From contig NZ_LR734871.1 in assembly GCF_900010725.2 (NCBI RefSeq), positions 159,881-208,934 on the forward strand: a DNA stretch of 49,054 bases, given 5' to 3'. The translations under genes were made by a program, and so were the position numbers. This document shows positions 19,901-28,158 of this stretch, piece after piece. Numbering within the stretch: the first letter of the stretch is position 1; each line of letters begins with the position of its first letter. A model generated the notes under the pieces. The model was not told the DNA's origin. It was given only the letters and a program-made list of their open reading frames with translations, and made no database searches. The stretch is from Planktothrix serta PCC 8927 (GTDB taxonomy: Bacteria > Cyanobacteriota > Cyanobacteriia > Cyanobacteriales > Microcoleaceae).

Positions 19901-21937
19901 GATAATGGAGATATTGCTTGGCGAGGGGTAATTTTGGATGTGAGCGATCGCAAAAAAGCCGAATTAGAATTAAAGGAAACCAGCGATCGCTTAAATTTTC
20001 TGCTCAATTATTCTCCCATTGTTATTTTAAGTTGCAAACCCGAAGGCAATTATCCGATTACTTTTGTCAGTGAAAATGTTAAAGAAATAGTAGGTTATGA
20101 ACCCCAAATCTTTTTAGAAGATTCGAGCTTCTGGATTAAACAGATTCATCCTGATGATGTAGAATGGGTTTTAACTAACTTAACCACGAAATTTACCGAA
20201 GATTCTTATATTCATGAATATCGCTGGTTGAAAGCCGATGGAACTTATAGCTGGTTTTTAACACAGTTAAGGAAAATTCGAGATCAAGCGGGAAATGTCG
20301 TGGAAATGTTGGGATATTTAGTTGAAATTAGCGATCGCAAAATCTTAGAACAGGAATTAGCAACCTTACTCGAACAAGAAACCCGTCGGAGTCAAGAATT
20401 AACCCAAAAAAATATTGCTCTCGAACAAGCTCGACGGGAAGCAGAAATGGCAAACCAAGCTAAAAGTGAATTTTTAGCCAATATGAGTCATGAAATTCGT
20501 ACACCCATGAATGCCATTTTAGGATTTACAGATTTGCTACAATCTGTTGTTCATGAACCCAGATCTCTGTCTTATTTAAACGCTGTGATCACCGCTAGTC
20601 GAACCTTACTCGCCTTAATTAACGATATTCTGGATTTGTCTAAAATTGAGGCGGGGAAACTGGAACTCGATTATGTTCCCGTTAACTTACGGATACTGAT
20701 TCAGGAAATTCAAAACATTTTTAAACATAAAGCCACAGAAAAAGGGTTAGTTTTACATATCCAAATTGAAGATCATGTCCCCGAATTGATTTATATTGAT
20801 GAGATACGATTACGTCAAATTTTATTTAACGTTGTCGGTAATGCGCTGAAGTTCACGGAAAAGGGATATATTAGCATTTCTGCACGAACTCAAACCTATT
20901 GTGACTGCAATCGAGAAAAAGTTTGGTTAGAAATTGCGATTGAGGATACAGGAATTGGGATTGCGACCCATCAGCAGACTCGTATTTTTGAAGCCTTCGT
21001 TCAAAGTGCCGGACAAAGTAATCGTAAGTATGGGGGAACAGGTTTAGGATTAGCCATTACTCAACGCTTAACTCAAATGATGGGGGGGAGTATATTGCTT
21101 CAAAGCCAATTGAGACGAGGCAGTATTTTTACCTTTGTATTTCCAGAGATTTCTCTGGTTAAAAATCCGCTCTCAGTGAAATTAAATTCTTGTCAAGATC
21201 GCAATCTCAACCAATTTCAAGCCAGTACAATTTTGATTGTTGATGATGTGGCATCCAATCGAGAATTAATTCAGGGATACTTTGCTGCAACTCACCATTT
21301 ATTATTTCTGGCAGAGAACGGAAAACAAGCGATTCAGATGGCAAATGTTCATCAACCCGATCTGATTCTTCTGGATTTACGGATGCCGGAGATGGACGGA
21401 AAAACCGTAGCTCAATTTCTCAAACAAGATGAAAAAACTCGACAGATTCCGATTGTCATTTTGACCGCATCTTGTCAAAGTGAAGAACAAGCAGAAGTTC
21501 AATCACTTTGTCAAGGATTTTTGCGAAAACCTGTCAGTTTGCCACAATTAGTCAGAGAAATGAAGCGACATTTAATATACCCAGTCTCTCCAGAAAATAC
21601 CAAAATTGATCCAGAAATTATAGAGGAAAAACAAGAAGTTTATCCCGTTTTAGTTCCCGGTTCTGCTGCGTGTAAAGAACTATTGTTTAAACTTAAACAA
21701 GAAGAAGAACAGGTTTGGAATACGTTGAGAAAAACATTAAGAACCAGAGATTTACAACATTTTGTTCAACGTCTGGCTACCTGGGGACAACAGTATCAAT
21801 ATCAACCTTTATTAGATTATGTGCAAGTTTTAGACACTCAATTAGAAGCGTTTGATTGGAATATGATTCCTCAAACTATTGAAGATTTCCCTCAGATTCG
21901 AGAAACCTTAAAACTTTATCGCCAAGAAGGACTTTAA
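16943..21937 (+). CDS. CBS-GAF-multi-PAS hybrid histidine kinase
   Basis: Cytoplasmic hybrid sensor kinase of 1664 aa with no membrane segment. Order: four CBS motifs (about 12-285, a possible adenine-nucleotide sensor), coiled coil, GAF (about 335-455), coiled coil, five PAS/PAC units (about 510-1140), HisKA with phospho-His1183 in NMSHEIRTPMN, HATPase (about 1290-1410), receiver with D1478 in LDLRMPEMDG, and a C-terminal helical stretch (about 1570-1664) that resembles an Hpt domain but shows no clear phospho-accepting His. The GAF ends like cyanobacteriochrome GAFs (LWGLLIAHNCSRNHHWEPEEIEFL) but is about 40 residues shorter and has lost the segment carrying the bilin-binding Cys-His, so it should not bind a bilin. 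The diguanylate cyclase follows after 3 bases, so it is the likely output. Confidence 0.9.
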   Translation: MVFSEEIIFPVCSDCIERDFLIVSPDTSLLNVVQQIAQSQREVTDIELKLNLKSQHPSCVLVLENQKLVGLLTERDCVKLVTQGKFFDNTPVSEVMTRRLITCSEKDIQDPLQVISILHQHQIRHLPILNEAGQPIGIVTPHSIRGVLQPADILKYRSLQEVMVKTVIVGAPKTSVLKLAQLMTKHQVSCVVIAEKMTAEKIRPLGIITEQDILKLQAWQRNLSKLKAEQVMSNPLLFITPNASLWDAHQAMQQNKVRRLVVADEQGYLAGLVTQTTILQAIDLKELQEIISGLQQKVKHLENEKINLLNSLNSNLKQEVKIHTTKLKEQSQRHQLLTDIALRIRSSLSLDLILNTTVTEVCQLLECDRVIIEQFEADGSRKMIVEAVENGEGSILNSGMINHNFSSDLVVQIRLEDHLWGLLIAHNCSRNHHWEPEEIEFLENLSVHVALAIQQATLLDQIQRSNRELEAKVQERTAELEQANQRLQLELERIKTTQKSLKQQEEILSSFYNSSPMMMGVVELFETDILHLSDNSATAQFFRKTSEEINHQFASQICGNPDHIQNWINHYRESQRLGKPVQFEYQSEQNEGQKQWLSVTVSYIGLSEQNRPRFSYIVEDISDRKRYEESLRQYERIVEATGDALCLVDQNYIYQVANPAYLKLVNRPLEKVIGHSVAEILGTEVFNYISKPHLDKCLTGEVIQDDSWVDIPGVGKRYLRRTYTPYLDEQKTICGSVGSIKNLTDFKEAENALKHNEELFALTVQHAPDVFVIYDSERRFEYVNQRTSECTQIPIENFIGRRDEDVYPPEVYSKYLPLLDHAIATKTVQIGEFTLQIPGMEPYIVVIKYVPLLDDNGEVQQILGMTFDIGDRKRIEETLRQREEQLKAVADNIPGAIYTYIKRPDGSGFLEYMSDGCFEVFGLTSLELMNNHKLLETGFDLEDLQGHRTAILNSAATLTPLFYELRYQMPQGDLKWIAEASRPERRDNGDIAWRGVILDVSDRKKAELELKETSDRLNFLLNYSPIVILSCKPEGNYPITFVSENVKEIVGYEPQIFLEDSSFWIKQIHPDDVEWVLTNLTTKFTEDSYIHEYRWLKADGTYSWFLTQLRKIRDQAGNVVEMLGYLVEISDRKILEQELATLLEQETRRSQELTQKNIALEQARREAEMANQAKSEFLANMSHEIRTPMNAILGFTDLLQSVVHEPRSLSYLNAVITASRTLLALINDILDLSKIEAGKLELDYVPVNLRILIQEIQNIFKHKATEKGLVLHIQIEDHVPELIYIDEIRLRQILFNVVGNALKFTEKGYISISARTQTYCDCNREKVWLEIAIEDTGIGIATHQQTRIFEAFVQSAGQSNRKYGGTGLGLAITQRLTQMMGGSILLQSQLRRGSIFTFVFPEISLVKNPLSVKLNSCQDRNLNQFQASTILIVDDVASNRELIQGYFAATHHLLFLAENGKQAIQMANVHQPDLILLDLRMPEMDGKTVAQFLKQDEKTRQIPIVILTASCQSEEQAEVQSLCQGFLRKPVSLPQLVREMKRHLIYPVSPENTKIDPEIIEEKQEVYPVLVPGSAACKELLFKLKQEEEQVWNTLRKTLRTRDLQHFVQRLATWGQQYQYQPLLDYVQVLDTQLEAFDWNMIPQTIEDFPQIRETLKLYRQEGL

Positions 21938-21940
21938 TTT

Positions 21941-22885
21941 ATGCAACTCAAAACATTTATTCCTGAAAACTTTCTGATTTTAATTGTTGATGATATTACT
22001 CAAAATCTAAAATTGGTAGGACAAATGCTCGGTGAAGCCGGATATAATACCACCTTTGCGACCAGTGGTTTTCAAGCATTAGATCGGCTAAAAAATAATA
22101 AAACGGATTTAATTTTGTTAGATTTAATGATGCCAGAAATGGATGGTTTAGAGGTTTGTCAAGTCATAAAAAATGATTCCAAGTTTCAAGATATTCCGAT
22201 TATTTTCCTCACCGCTAGTCATGAAGAAGAGAGTTTAGTTAATGCCTTTGAGATGGGGGCGGTTGATTTTATTACGAAACCGTTTATCAAAACCGAATTG
22301 TTAGCACGGGTTAAAACTCATTTAACCTTAAAACATACAACCGACATCTTAAAAAATACGTTGTTACAACTCGAAGAATTATCCCAACTTGATTCCCTGA
22401 CCCAAATCTTAAATCGTCGCTGTTTTTTTAAAGTGGCTGAAGTCGAATTGAATCGAGCAATTCAAGAGGGAAAAATTTTTTCTTTATTAATATTAGATTT
22501 AGATCATTTTAAAAATATTAATGATCAGTATGGTCATCTTATGGGCGATCGCGCTTTAATCACCTTTACATCAGCGATTAGGAATTACCTCAGAGAAGGA
22601 GATTATTTTGGACGCTATGGGGGAGAAGAATTTGTGATTTTGTTATTAGATACGGATCTCGAAGGTGGCGTTAAAATTGCCCAAGATATTTGTCGTTTAA
22701 TTGCTAATGTGTCTATCCCAACAGAAAAAGATGATTTAAAAATGACGGTGAGTATTGGGATCGCTATTTCTGAACCCCAGGATAGCCGCATTGAGGATAT
22801 TCTTTCTAGGGCGGATAAATCCCTATACCAAGCGAAAGCTCAAGGACGAAATACTTGTTTTGCTGATTCATTAAAACCGACTTAA
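21941..22885 (+). CDS. REC-GGDEF response regulator, diguanylate cyclase
   Basis: PleD-like protein of 314 aa that would make cyclic di-GMP when phosphorylated. The receiver domain (about 10-130) has D17, D18 and phosphoacceptor D61, with the conserved TA and KPF. The GGDEF domain (about 150-308) carries an active-site GGEEF at 227-231, DLDHFKNIND for substrate and metal binding, and the product-inhibition site RxxD at 218-221 (REGD), exactly five residues before GGEEF. All catalytic features are intact. The start is 3 bases after the kinase stop, with AAGGA inside the kinase's last codons as a probable ribosome site, so the two are translationally linked. Confidence 0.93.
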   Translation: MQLKTFIPENFLILIVDDITQNLKLVGQMLGEAGYNTTFATSGFQALDRLKNNKTDLILLDLMMPEMDGLEVCQVIKNDSKFQDIPIIFLTASHEEESLVNAFEMGAVDFITKPFIKTELLARVKTHLTLKHTTDILKNTLLQLEELSQLDSLTQILNRRCFFKVAEVELNRAIQEGKIFSLLILDLDHFKNINDQYGHLMGDRALITFTSAIRNYLREGDYFGRYGGEEFVILLLDTDLEGGVKIAQDICRLIANVSIPTEKDDLKMTVSIGIAISEPQDSRIEDILSRADKSLYQAKAQGRNTCFADSLKPT

Positions 22886-22896
22886 CTATCTTTTAA

Positions 22897-23859
22897 TCAG
22901 CTTAAAACTGGAATCACTTCTTTTCCAAATACTTCAATAAACTGTTTGTGCTCTCGATTAACATTATGTAAAATAATCTCATTAAATCCTAGTTCTATAT
23001 CTTGTTTTAACCAGTTAATATGTTGTTGGGGATCGGAGGAAATTCGGACATTGTTTTCAACTTCTTCTAAGGTAACAAATTCTCCCAACGCATCAAATTG
23101 TTCAGGATTTTTTAAATCCGATAAAACCAGACTTTGAAAAACATTATTTCGCCATTGATCAAACGCGCCTTGTTTAGCAATTTTTTCATCAGCATGATAA
23201 GATAACTGTACTTTTAAAATCATAGGTTTTCCCTCTCCTCCTCCACGCCGAAAGGCATCAACAACCTGTTTTAATTGTTCAGGGGGACGAGATGTGGTAA
23301 TTAAACCATCCGCCCAACTTCCTAACCATTCTGCGGTTTTAGCGGTAATTGCAGCCCCAATTATTAACGGATTAATTACAGGGCGAGTATAGAGTTTTGC
23401 TTCTTCAATGGTAACTAAACCTTTATGGGTTACGGTTTCACCCGCCCATAATGCCCGAATAATATCAACACACTCTTTTAAACGGGTATTGCGATCGCTT
23501 TTACAAGGCCATTTATCCCCGGTTATATGTTCATTTAACGCTTGACCACTGCCGACCGTTAACCAAAATCGATGGGGAAAAAGTTCGGCTAAAGTTGCCG
23601 CCGCTTGGGCAATAATTGCCGGATGATATCGTTGACCTGGGGCGCAAACAATTCGATAGGATAAATTCGGTGTCGCTTGCATTGCCGCCCCTAACCAAGA
23701 CCAAGCAAATCCACTTTCTCCTTGCTTTTCACTCCAAGGATAAAAATGATCCGACGATAAGGATAAATGAAACCCCGCTTGTTCAGCTTTTTGAACATAA
23801 TTTAACAATTCACTGGGTTTAAATTGTTCGTGGGACGCATGATAACCAATTTTAACCAT
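22897..23859 (-). CDS. Luciferase-like (LLM class) flavin-dependent oxidoreductase, TIGR03885-like
   Basis: TIM-barrel flavoprotein of the bacterial luciferase/F420-oxidoreductase class, 320 aa. Features: N-terminal MVKIGYHASHEQFKPSELL, the SSDHFYPW loop, TVGSGQALNEH and a C-terminal LHNVNREHKQFIEVFG. It most resembles the TIGR03885 group, which in my recollection is often encoded beside a trehalose-synthase-like enzyme, as here. The substrate is unknown and FMN rather than F420 is likely. The frame opens at 23877, but a GGGAGA ribosome site 7 bases before the Met at 23859 fixes the shorter start. It is last in a minus-strand cluster, starting 23 bases after the GH13 gene. Confidence 0.85.
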   Translation of the reverse strand: MVKIGYHASHEQFKPSELLNYVQKAEQAGFHLSLSSDHFYPWSEKQGESGFAWSWLGAAMQATPNLSYRIVCAPGQRYHPAIIAQAAATLAELFPHRFWLTVGSGQALNEHITGDKWPCKSDRNTRLKECVDIIRALWAGETVTHKGLVTIEEAKLYTRPVINPLIIGAAITAKTAEWLGSWADGLITTSRPPEQLKQVVDAFRRGGGEGKPMILKVQLSYHADEKIAKQGAFDQWRNNVFQSLVLSDLKNPEQFDALGEFVTLEEVENNVRISSDPQQHINWLKQDIELGFNEIILHNVNREHKQFIEVFGKEVIPVLS

Positions 23860-23882
23860 GATAAATTCTCCCGACAATCATT

Positions 23883-25520
23883 TTAGTTTTTTTGATTGAC
23901 TCTCAACCAACGATATCCATAAGCTGATAAAGGAATAGGAGTTAATCCTTGAACGAGCGGATCATAATATTGATCGCCAAAAACATCCATTAAATATTGA
24001 TAATTTTCACTCGATTTAAGGGTGATATGACAAGCTTGATCCCCTAAATTATGCAACACTAAAATAGATTCATCGTTGCCTTGACAACAGTGAGCAAAGA
24101 CAGAAGGGTGATCGGTTTCTAATAAATGCCATTTTCCCTGACCGAGTTGGGGGCATTGTTTGCGAATACGGATTAAACGTTCTGTCCAATTAATCAAGGA
24201 ATTCGGATCACGTTGTTGTTCACAAACATTAACTAATTTATAACTATATTTTCCCTCACTAATGACAGGTTGACTGAGTTTTTCAGCCGGAGCATTAGAA
24301 AATCCGCCATTAGGTTGATTTGACCATTGCATCGGAGTTCGGACGCTAGTACGACCCTGCAAAGATAGATCATCTCCCATGCCAATTTCTTCGCCATAAC
24401 GCCATAAAGGAATTCCGGGTAAACTCATCATTAAGCTATAAATTAGTTCAATTTTTTGGCGATTTCCATTCATCATCGGTGCAAGTCGCCGTCGAATTCC
24501 TCGCCCAAAAATTTGCATATTTTCTTCCGGTGCAAAGACTTCAAAAACTTCTTGAAGTTCAGAAGGACTTAACGCATCTAAGGTTAATTCATCATGATGA
24601 CGAACAAAATTTAACCATTCTCCCGTGTCGGGAATAGGAGGTAATGCTTTTAAACTTTGCCATAATGTTGATGCCTCTTGACGTGCTAAGGCTAAAAACA
24701 TCGATTGATTGACTAAAAAGTTAAACAGAATTTGCATTCGATCATTATTTCCAAAATAAATTGGAATTTGATCTGGGGGAACATTTGCCTCTGCTAATAA
24801 CACCCCGTCCGTGCGATGGGAGATCACAAAATTTCGCATTTCCTCTAAAAAATGCTGTAAATCTTCTTGATTTTCACCCTCTACTCCTATTCCTTTAATT
24901 AAAAAAGGAGCCGCATCAATTCTAAAGCCAGAAACCCCCAACTCTAACCAGAAACCCATGATTTTACAGATTTCTTCTTGAACGTCTGGGTTAGCAATAT
25001 TCAAATCGGGTTGTTCTTTGAAAAAATGATGTAGATAATAGGCTTCTGCTTGTTCATCATATTCCCAAATACTATCTTCTATAGTGGGAAAGGCAATTAA
25101 TTCCGGCTGATTTTTGGGTGTTTTTTCTGACCAAACATAATAATTTCGATACTTAGAATTTTTATCAGTTCTTGCATCTTGAAACCAAGGATGTTCAATG
25201 GAGGTATGATTCACCACTAAATCAATAATCACTCGTATACCTTGGCTTTCAGCTTTATGGATAAATTGAACAAAATCTCCTAATGTTCCCAGACGAGGAT
25301 CAACATTATAATAATCCATGACATCATAGCCATTATCTCGATTGGGAGAAGGGTAAAAAGGCAATAACCATAAACAAGTGATTCCTAATCCTGATAAATA
25401 ATCTAAGCATTGGGTTAAGCCTGCAAAATCTCCTACTCCATCGCCATTAGCATCTTTAAAGCTTTCGACATCTAAGGAATAAATAATGGCGTTTTTATAC
25501 CAAAAATTTTGTTTAACCAT
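23883..25520 (-). CDS. Trehalose-synthase-like alpha-amylase family (GH13) enzyme
   Basis: GH13 alpha-glucan enzyme of 545 aa, cytoplasmic (no signal peptide). The four GH13 motifs are present: VVNHT (103-107), GFRIDAAPF with nucleophile D202, LLAEANV with acid/base E244, and VRHHDEL with transition-state D310. The N-terminus (WYKNAIIYSLDVESFKDANG) and YGEEIGMG are typical of the trehalose synthase subgroup (maltose to trehalose). It lacks a C-terminal maltokinase domain. The product may be trehalose, or the enzyme may be a related glucosidase; trehalose would fit osmotic or desiccation stress. It lies 60 bases after the ASRT-family gene on the same strand and ahead of the flavoprotein. Confidence 0.87.
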   Translation of the reverse strand: MVKQNFWYKNAIIYSLDVESFKDANGDGVGDFAGLTQCLDYLSGLGITCLWLLPFYPSPNRDNGYDVMDYYNVDPRLGTLGDFVQFIHKAESQGIRVIIDLVVNHTSIEHPWFQDARTDKNSKYRNYYVWSEKTPKNQPELIAFPTIEDSIWEYDEQAEAYYLHHFFKEQPDLNIANPDVQEEICKIMGFWLELGVSGFRIDAAPFLIKGIGVEGENQEDLQHFLEEMRNFVISHRTDGVLLAEANVPPDQIPIYFGNNDRMQILFNFLVNQSMFLALARQEASTLWQSLKALPPIPDTGEWLNFVRHHDELTLDALSPSELQEVFEVFAPEENMQIFGRGIRRRLAPMMNGNRQKIELIYSLMMSLPGIPLWRYGEEIGMGDDLSLQGRTSVRTPMQWSNQPNGGFSNAPAEKLSQPVISEGKYSYKLVNVCEQQRDPNSLINWTERLIRIRKQCPQLGQGKWHLLETDHPSVFAHCCQGNDESILVLHNLGDQACHITLKSSENYQYLMDVFGDQYYDPLVQGLTPIPLSAYGYRWLRVNQKN

Positions 25521-25580
25521 GAGGAATCATTACTAATAATTTAATTTTCCTGAAACTAAAGCTTTGTTCCTGGTGATCAA

Positions 25581-25982
25581 TTACCGATAGGAATAAGCAA
25601 TGGTACTGAGTAAAGCGTTTTCTGACTGTCGAGAATCGAGGCGAGTATGTTGGACAACAATCGGAACATCCGACTCAAATACACTGGCATAATCGGTATC
25701 ACGGGGAATGGGTTCAGGGTCGGTTAAATCGTTAAATCGCAGGTGTTTTGTTCGTCTTGCGGGAACCGTCACACAATAGGGGCCAACGGGTTCGCGATCG
25801 CTAAAATAAATGGTAATTTTGACAGAGGCATCTTGATCAGAAGTATTTAAAATACAAGCGGTTTCATGGCTAGTAAATTGAGGTTCTGGGCCGTTACTAT
25901 AGTCAGGAATATAGCCTTCTGCGATCGCCCACTGAACACTTCCAATCGGTAAATTATCTCCAATTTGTAAAACCATACTCAA
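25581..25982 (-). CDS. Anabaena sensory rhodopsin transducer (ASRT) family protein
   Basis: A 133-aa all-beta protein of the family first known as the soluble transducer of Anabaena sensory rhodopsin. Recognisable parts are IGDNLPIGSVQWAIAEGYIP, SHETACILNTSD, VPARRTKHLRFNDL and the C-terminal VVQHTRLDSRQSENALLSTIAY. No rhodopsin gene is in the window. The superfamily has been proposed to bind small molecules, probably sugars or sugar-like ligands. Its place directly ahead of a trehalose-synthase-like gene on the same strand fits a sugar-linked role better than a photosensory one. That link is inference from context. Length matches the family. Confidence 0.88.
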   Translation of the reverse strand: MSMVLQIGDNLPIGSVQWAIAEGYIPDYSNGPEPQFTSHETACILNTSDQDASVKITIYFSDREPVGPYCVTVPARRTKHLRFNDLTDPEPIPRDTDYASVFESDVPIVVQHTRLDSRQSENALLSTIAYSYR

Positions 25983-26160
25983 TTCTTCCTTAATCCTTAA
26001 AGCTTAATATTCATGGAATTTCAATTATTGATCTCCCTCTAATAGAAGTTAATCATATTTAAAAATTACTTTCTTCATCCTTAAGATGGAGTTGACACTC
26101 TCAGGTCTGAAGACACGCTCGTTTTCAATCTCCCATCCTGGCTTTATAAAAAATCAAGAG

Positions 26161-26191
26161 TAAAAACCCAGCTTTTTGTAGAAACTGGGTT
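26161..26191 (-). terminator. Terminator after the four-helix membrane protein gene
   Basis: Read on the minus strand, AACCCAG pairs with CTGGGTT across a 13-base loop and is followed by TTTTTA. It lies about 40 bases past the stop of the membrane-protein gene, so that gene is probably a separate transcript from the ASRT/GH13 cluster. Confidence 0.7.
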
Positions 26192-26232
26192 GACAAAATC
26201 ATGGGTTTGAATACCATAAAATCTAAGGAATT

Positions 26233-26883
26233 TTATCGAGCATAAGGTCTACCGACTCCGGGTTGTGCCGTAGCATTGGTATGAGGTTTATGAACACCGA
26301 CGGATGAGCCAACCAAAGTTGAAATTAACCCTAACAAAGAACCAAAGGAAAATGCCCAACTCGCTTTAGCAGCATTTGAGGCAATATCTTGAGCCTCTTG
26401 TGCGGTGACATTGGGGTTATTGAGTGGAACATTCACACCCCCTTCTTGAACTTGATTAATCACTTCTCCAGCATTAGACCCAACGATGCCAAAAATACCG
26501 GATACCCCACTTGAAAGCAACCAAGCGCTAATGGCTAATGTCGTAGCCCACAAAATAGCACCATTGAGGAGGGCGGTGGTACGATTCATTGGCCCACAGA
26601 CACGAGCCATTAACCAACCTCCAACAAATAGAGCAATTAATAAACTAATAATTGACCAAATTCCAACGGCTGTCCCCGTATCTCCTGCATTAGAACGAGG
26701 TGCGCCGGAGTTGGCAAGTCCAGTTAAACCAATGGCTGCACCAATTCCACTTAATATGAGTTGAGTTCCAATGGCAATAACTAAACCTGCAAAAATCGGC
26801 CCCCAACGGACACGATCATGATAGTCTGTTCCCACAGCAACGGGATGATCAATAACTCGGCCGGATTCATCAGTGTATGCCAT
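26233..26883 (-). CDS. Four-helix glycine-rich membrane protein, unknown function
   Basis: 216 aa. The N-terminal 27 residues are hydrophilic. Four hydrophobic segments (about 28-57, 69-96, 101-135 and 172-198) are rich in Gly, Ala and Ser with several GxxxG-like spacings, which suggests tightly packed helices. The first segment includes GPIFAGLVIAIGTQLILSG. A basic, His-containing tail ends in GVGRPYAR. I do not recognise a named family. A Shine-Dalgarno-like GGAGAAA precedes the start. It diverges from the DUF6335 gene and has its own terminator downstream. Confidence 0.8.
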   Translation of the reverse strand: MAYTDESGRVIDHPVAVGTDYHDRVRWGPIFAGLVIAIGTQLILSGIGAAIGLTGLANSGAPRSNAGDTGTAVGIWSIISLLIALFVGGWLMARVCGPMNRTTALLNGAILWATTLAISAWLLSSGVSGIFGIVGSNAGEVINQVQEGGVNVPLNNPNVTAQEAQDIASNAAKASWAFSFGSLLGLISTLVGSSVGVHKPHTNATAQPGVGRPYAR

Positions 26884-27189
26884 TTTTTTAGTTTCTCCTA
26901 AAATTAATCCGTTGACACAGTGTTTTTAATACAATCATCGACTGGATACAGATTAACCTTTCGACAGAGAACTCATCGTCTAGCCAAAGTTATATTATTA
27001 ATTGTGTTTGGTGGTACGTTCTCTAACTTGAGGAAGATTTTTAATCGGATTTAAGTTTTAATGATTAATTTCTTACTTTCGGTAGATGAATTATTTGATA
27101 AAGATCATTGAAGTGGGCTGTTTACTGTTAATTGAAAAAACCCTAAAGGTTTGACTACAATTATGATCATATCGAAAGAGGAAAACATA
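26884..27189. other. Divergent promoter region
   Basis: About 300 bases between the membrane-protein gene (minus) and the DUF6335 gene (plus). It holds the promoter at 27132-27161 and otherwise AT-rich sequence. I found no operator-like palindrome. Confidence 0.5.
27132..27161 (+). promoter_or_regulatory. Sigma-70-type promoter of the DUF6335 gene
   Basis: TTGAAA (27132-27137), an 18-base spacer and TACAAT (27156-27161). A transcript would begin near 27168, after the upstream ATG at 27151, which supports translation from 27190. Confidence 0.55.
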
Positions 27190-27684
27190 ATGGCTAATCA
27201 AACTGATCCCTTAAAAAAGGGAAAAAAGCAACCCCATAAAGATCAAATGTTAATTAATCCGATTAAAGATGAGATGGCATTGGATCAAAATCAAGAACCG
27301 ACCTTAGCAGAATTAAAAATGCTGGAAGAGGAAATCGATGCAACAGAAATTCTTGTTCAGCCAGAAGGAGTGAATAGGATTACACTTGATGAGACGGATG
27401 ATAATACCGATAAATTTAATCAAGCCAGTGCTATTTTAACAGGTGGAGATATTGATGCTAATTTTGAAGAAGCAGATGCGGTTGGTGATGAAGCGGTTGG
27501 GGGAACTGTCGCTATACCGGATCATAATATTGTAGAGGAAATTGGGGCGGCGGTGGGTTTGGAAATGCCTGATCGAGCTTCCCTTCGGACAACAGAATTT
27601 TTAGAAAAACGAGATGATCAACGATGGGAATTAGATCCCACTTCTTCTGAAGATTATGAACAACGTGAAACCGAAAGTTTGTAA
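27190..27684 (+). CDS. DUF6335 family protein
   Basis: A 164-aa acidic soluble protein of the cyanobacterial DUF6335 family, function unknown. The conserved part is the C-terminal half: LTGGDIDANFEEAD, DEAVGGT, PDHNIVEEIGAAVGLEM and RDDQRWELDPTSSEDY. The N-terminus is Lys/Pro-rich and probably disordered. The open frame starts at 27151, but AGAGGA sits 6 to 8 bases before the ATG at 27190 and a promoter -10 overlaps the upstream ATG, so I choose 27190. It is monocistronic, with a terminator-like hairpin about 145 bases further on. Confidence 0.85.
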   Translation: MANQTDPLKKGKKQPHKDQMLINPIKDEMALDQNQEPTLAELKMLEEEIDATEILVQPEGVNRITLDETDDNTDKFNQASAILTGGDIDANFEEADAVGDEAVGGTVAIPDHNIVEEIGAAVGLEMPDRASLRTTEFLEKRDDQRWELDPTSSEDYEQRETESL

Positions 27685-27829
27685 TTAATTTAACAAATTA
27701 TCAAATTATTATCATAAAAAAAAATGGGAAGTTTGGAAACCGCGTCTATAAGCGAGCGGGGAGGAAAAACGACACTTCGGCAAGCTCAGTGGGACACATC
27801 AGGAGAATTTATTCTCCGTGAATATTAGA

Positions 27830-27877
27830 TTAGGAATCGACAAAAATTTTTGTATTTGCCGATTCCCGGTTTTTTTG
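27830..27877 (+). terminator. Terminator-like hairpin
   Basis: GGAATCG pairs with CGATTCC across a loop that contains the self-complementary CAAAAATTTTTG, followed by a T-rich run (GGTTTTTTTGG). A smaller GGAGAA/TTCTCC hairpin lies just upstream. It probably ends the DUF6335 transcript and separates it from the omega-RNA-like locus. Confidence 0.6.
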
Positions 27878-27914
27878 GTATTTCTACCCCACTGATTTCT
27901 CAGGTAATGTTAGC

Positions 27915-28126
27915 TTCGCCAATGTTATCGGTCGGTACTATCTTGAAAGCACTGTCTTACCCCTCGTAAAACTGTTTAACTTTCGAGTTTTAGAGCTTGG
28001 GACTAGCTACGCATCCCAAGGTAAGAACTTTAACGCTTACCGATAACGGAGTCAGTTAAGACTTAGGCTGGTCAACTAACTAAAGTTAGAGGCATGAAGC
28101 CCCGTCACTTTAGTGCGGGGTGCTGA
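27915..28126 (+). ncRNA. Orphan omega-RNA-like / IS605-type right-end element
   Basis: A densely structured stretch with no tnpA or tnpB beside it. GTTATCGGT (27924-27932) can pair with ACCGATAAC (28039-28047), enclosing AAAACT/AGTTTT (27968-27991), CTTGGGA/TCCCAAG (27996-28020) and GTAAG/CTTAC (28021-28040). Then come CTAAC/GTTAG (28076-28089) and the final hairpin CCCCG-CAC/GTG-CGGGG (28100-28120) in the context GCATGAAGCCCCG...GCGGGGTGCTGAC. That last context is what I recognise from the right ends of IS200/IS605 elements, which also form the 3' scaffold of TnpB guide RNAs. The bases after 28126 would be the guide. It could be a PATE/MITE-type remnant or a retained regulatory RNA. Confidence 0.5.
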
Positions 28127-28158
28127 CCTTATGGATAGATGACTATCGCTGACTCAAA

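Noticed and set aside
25581-25982. Evidence for a photosensory rhodopsin system
   Set aside because: Only the transducer-family gene is present; no seven-helix opsin frame is in the window.
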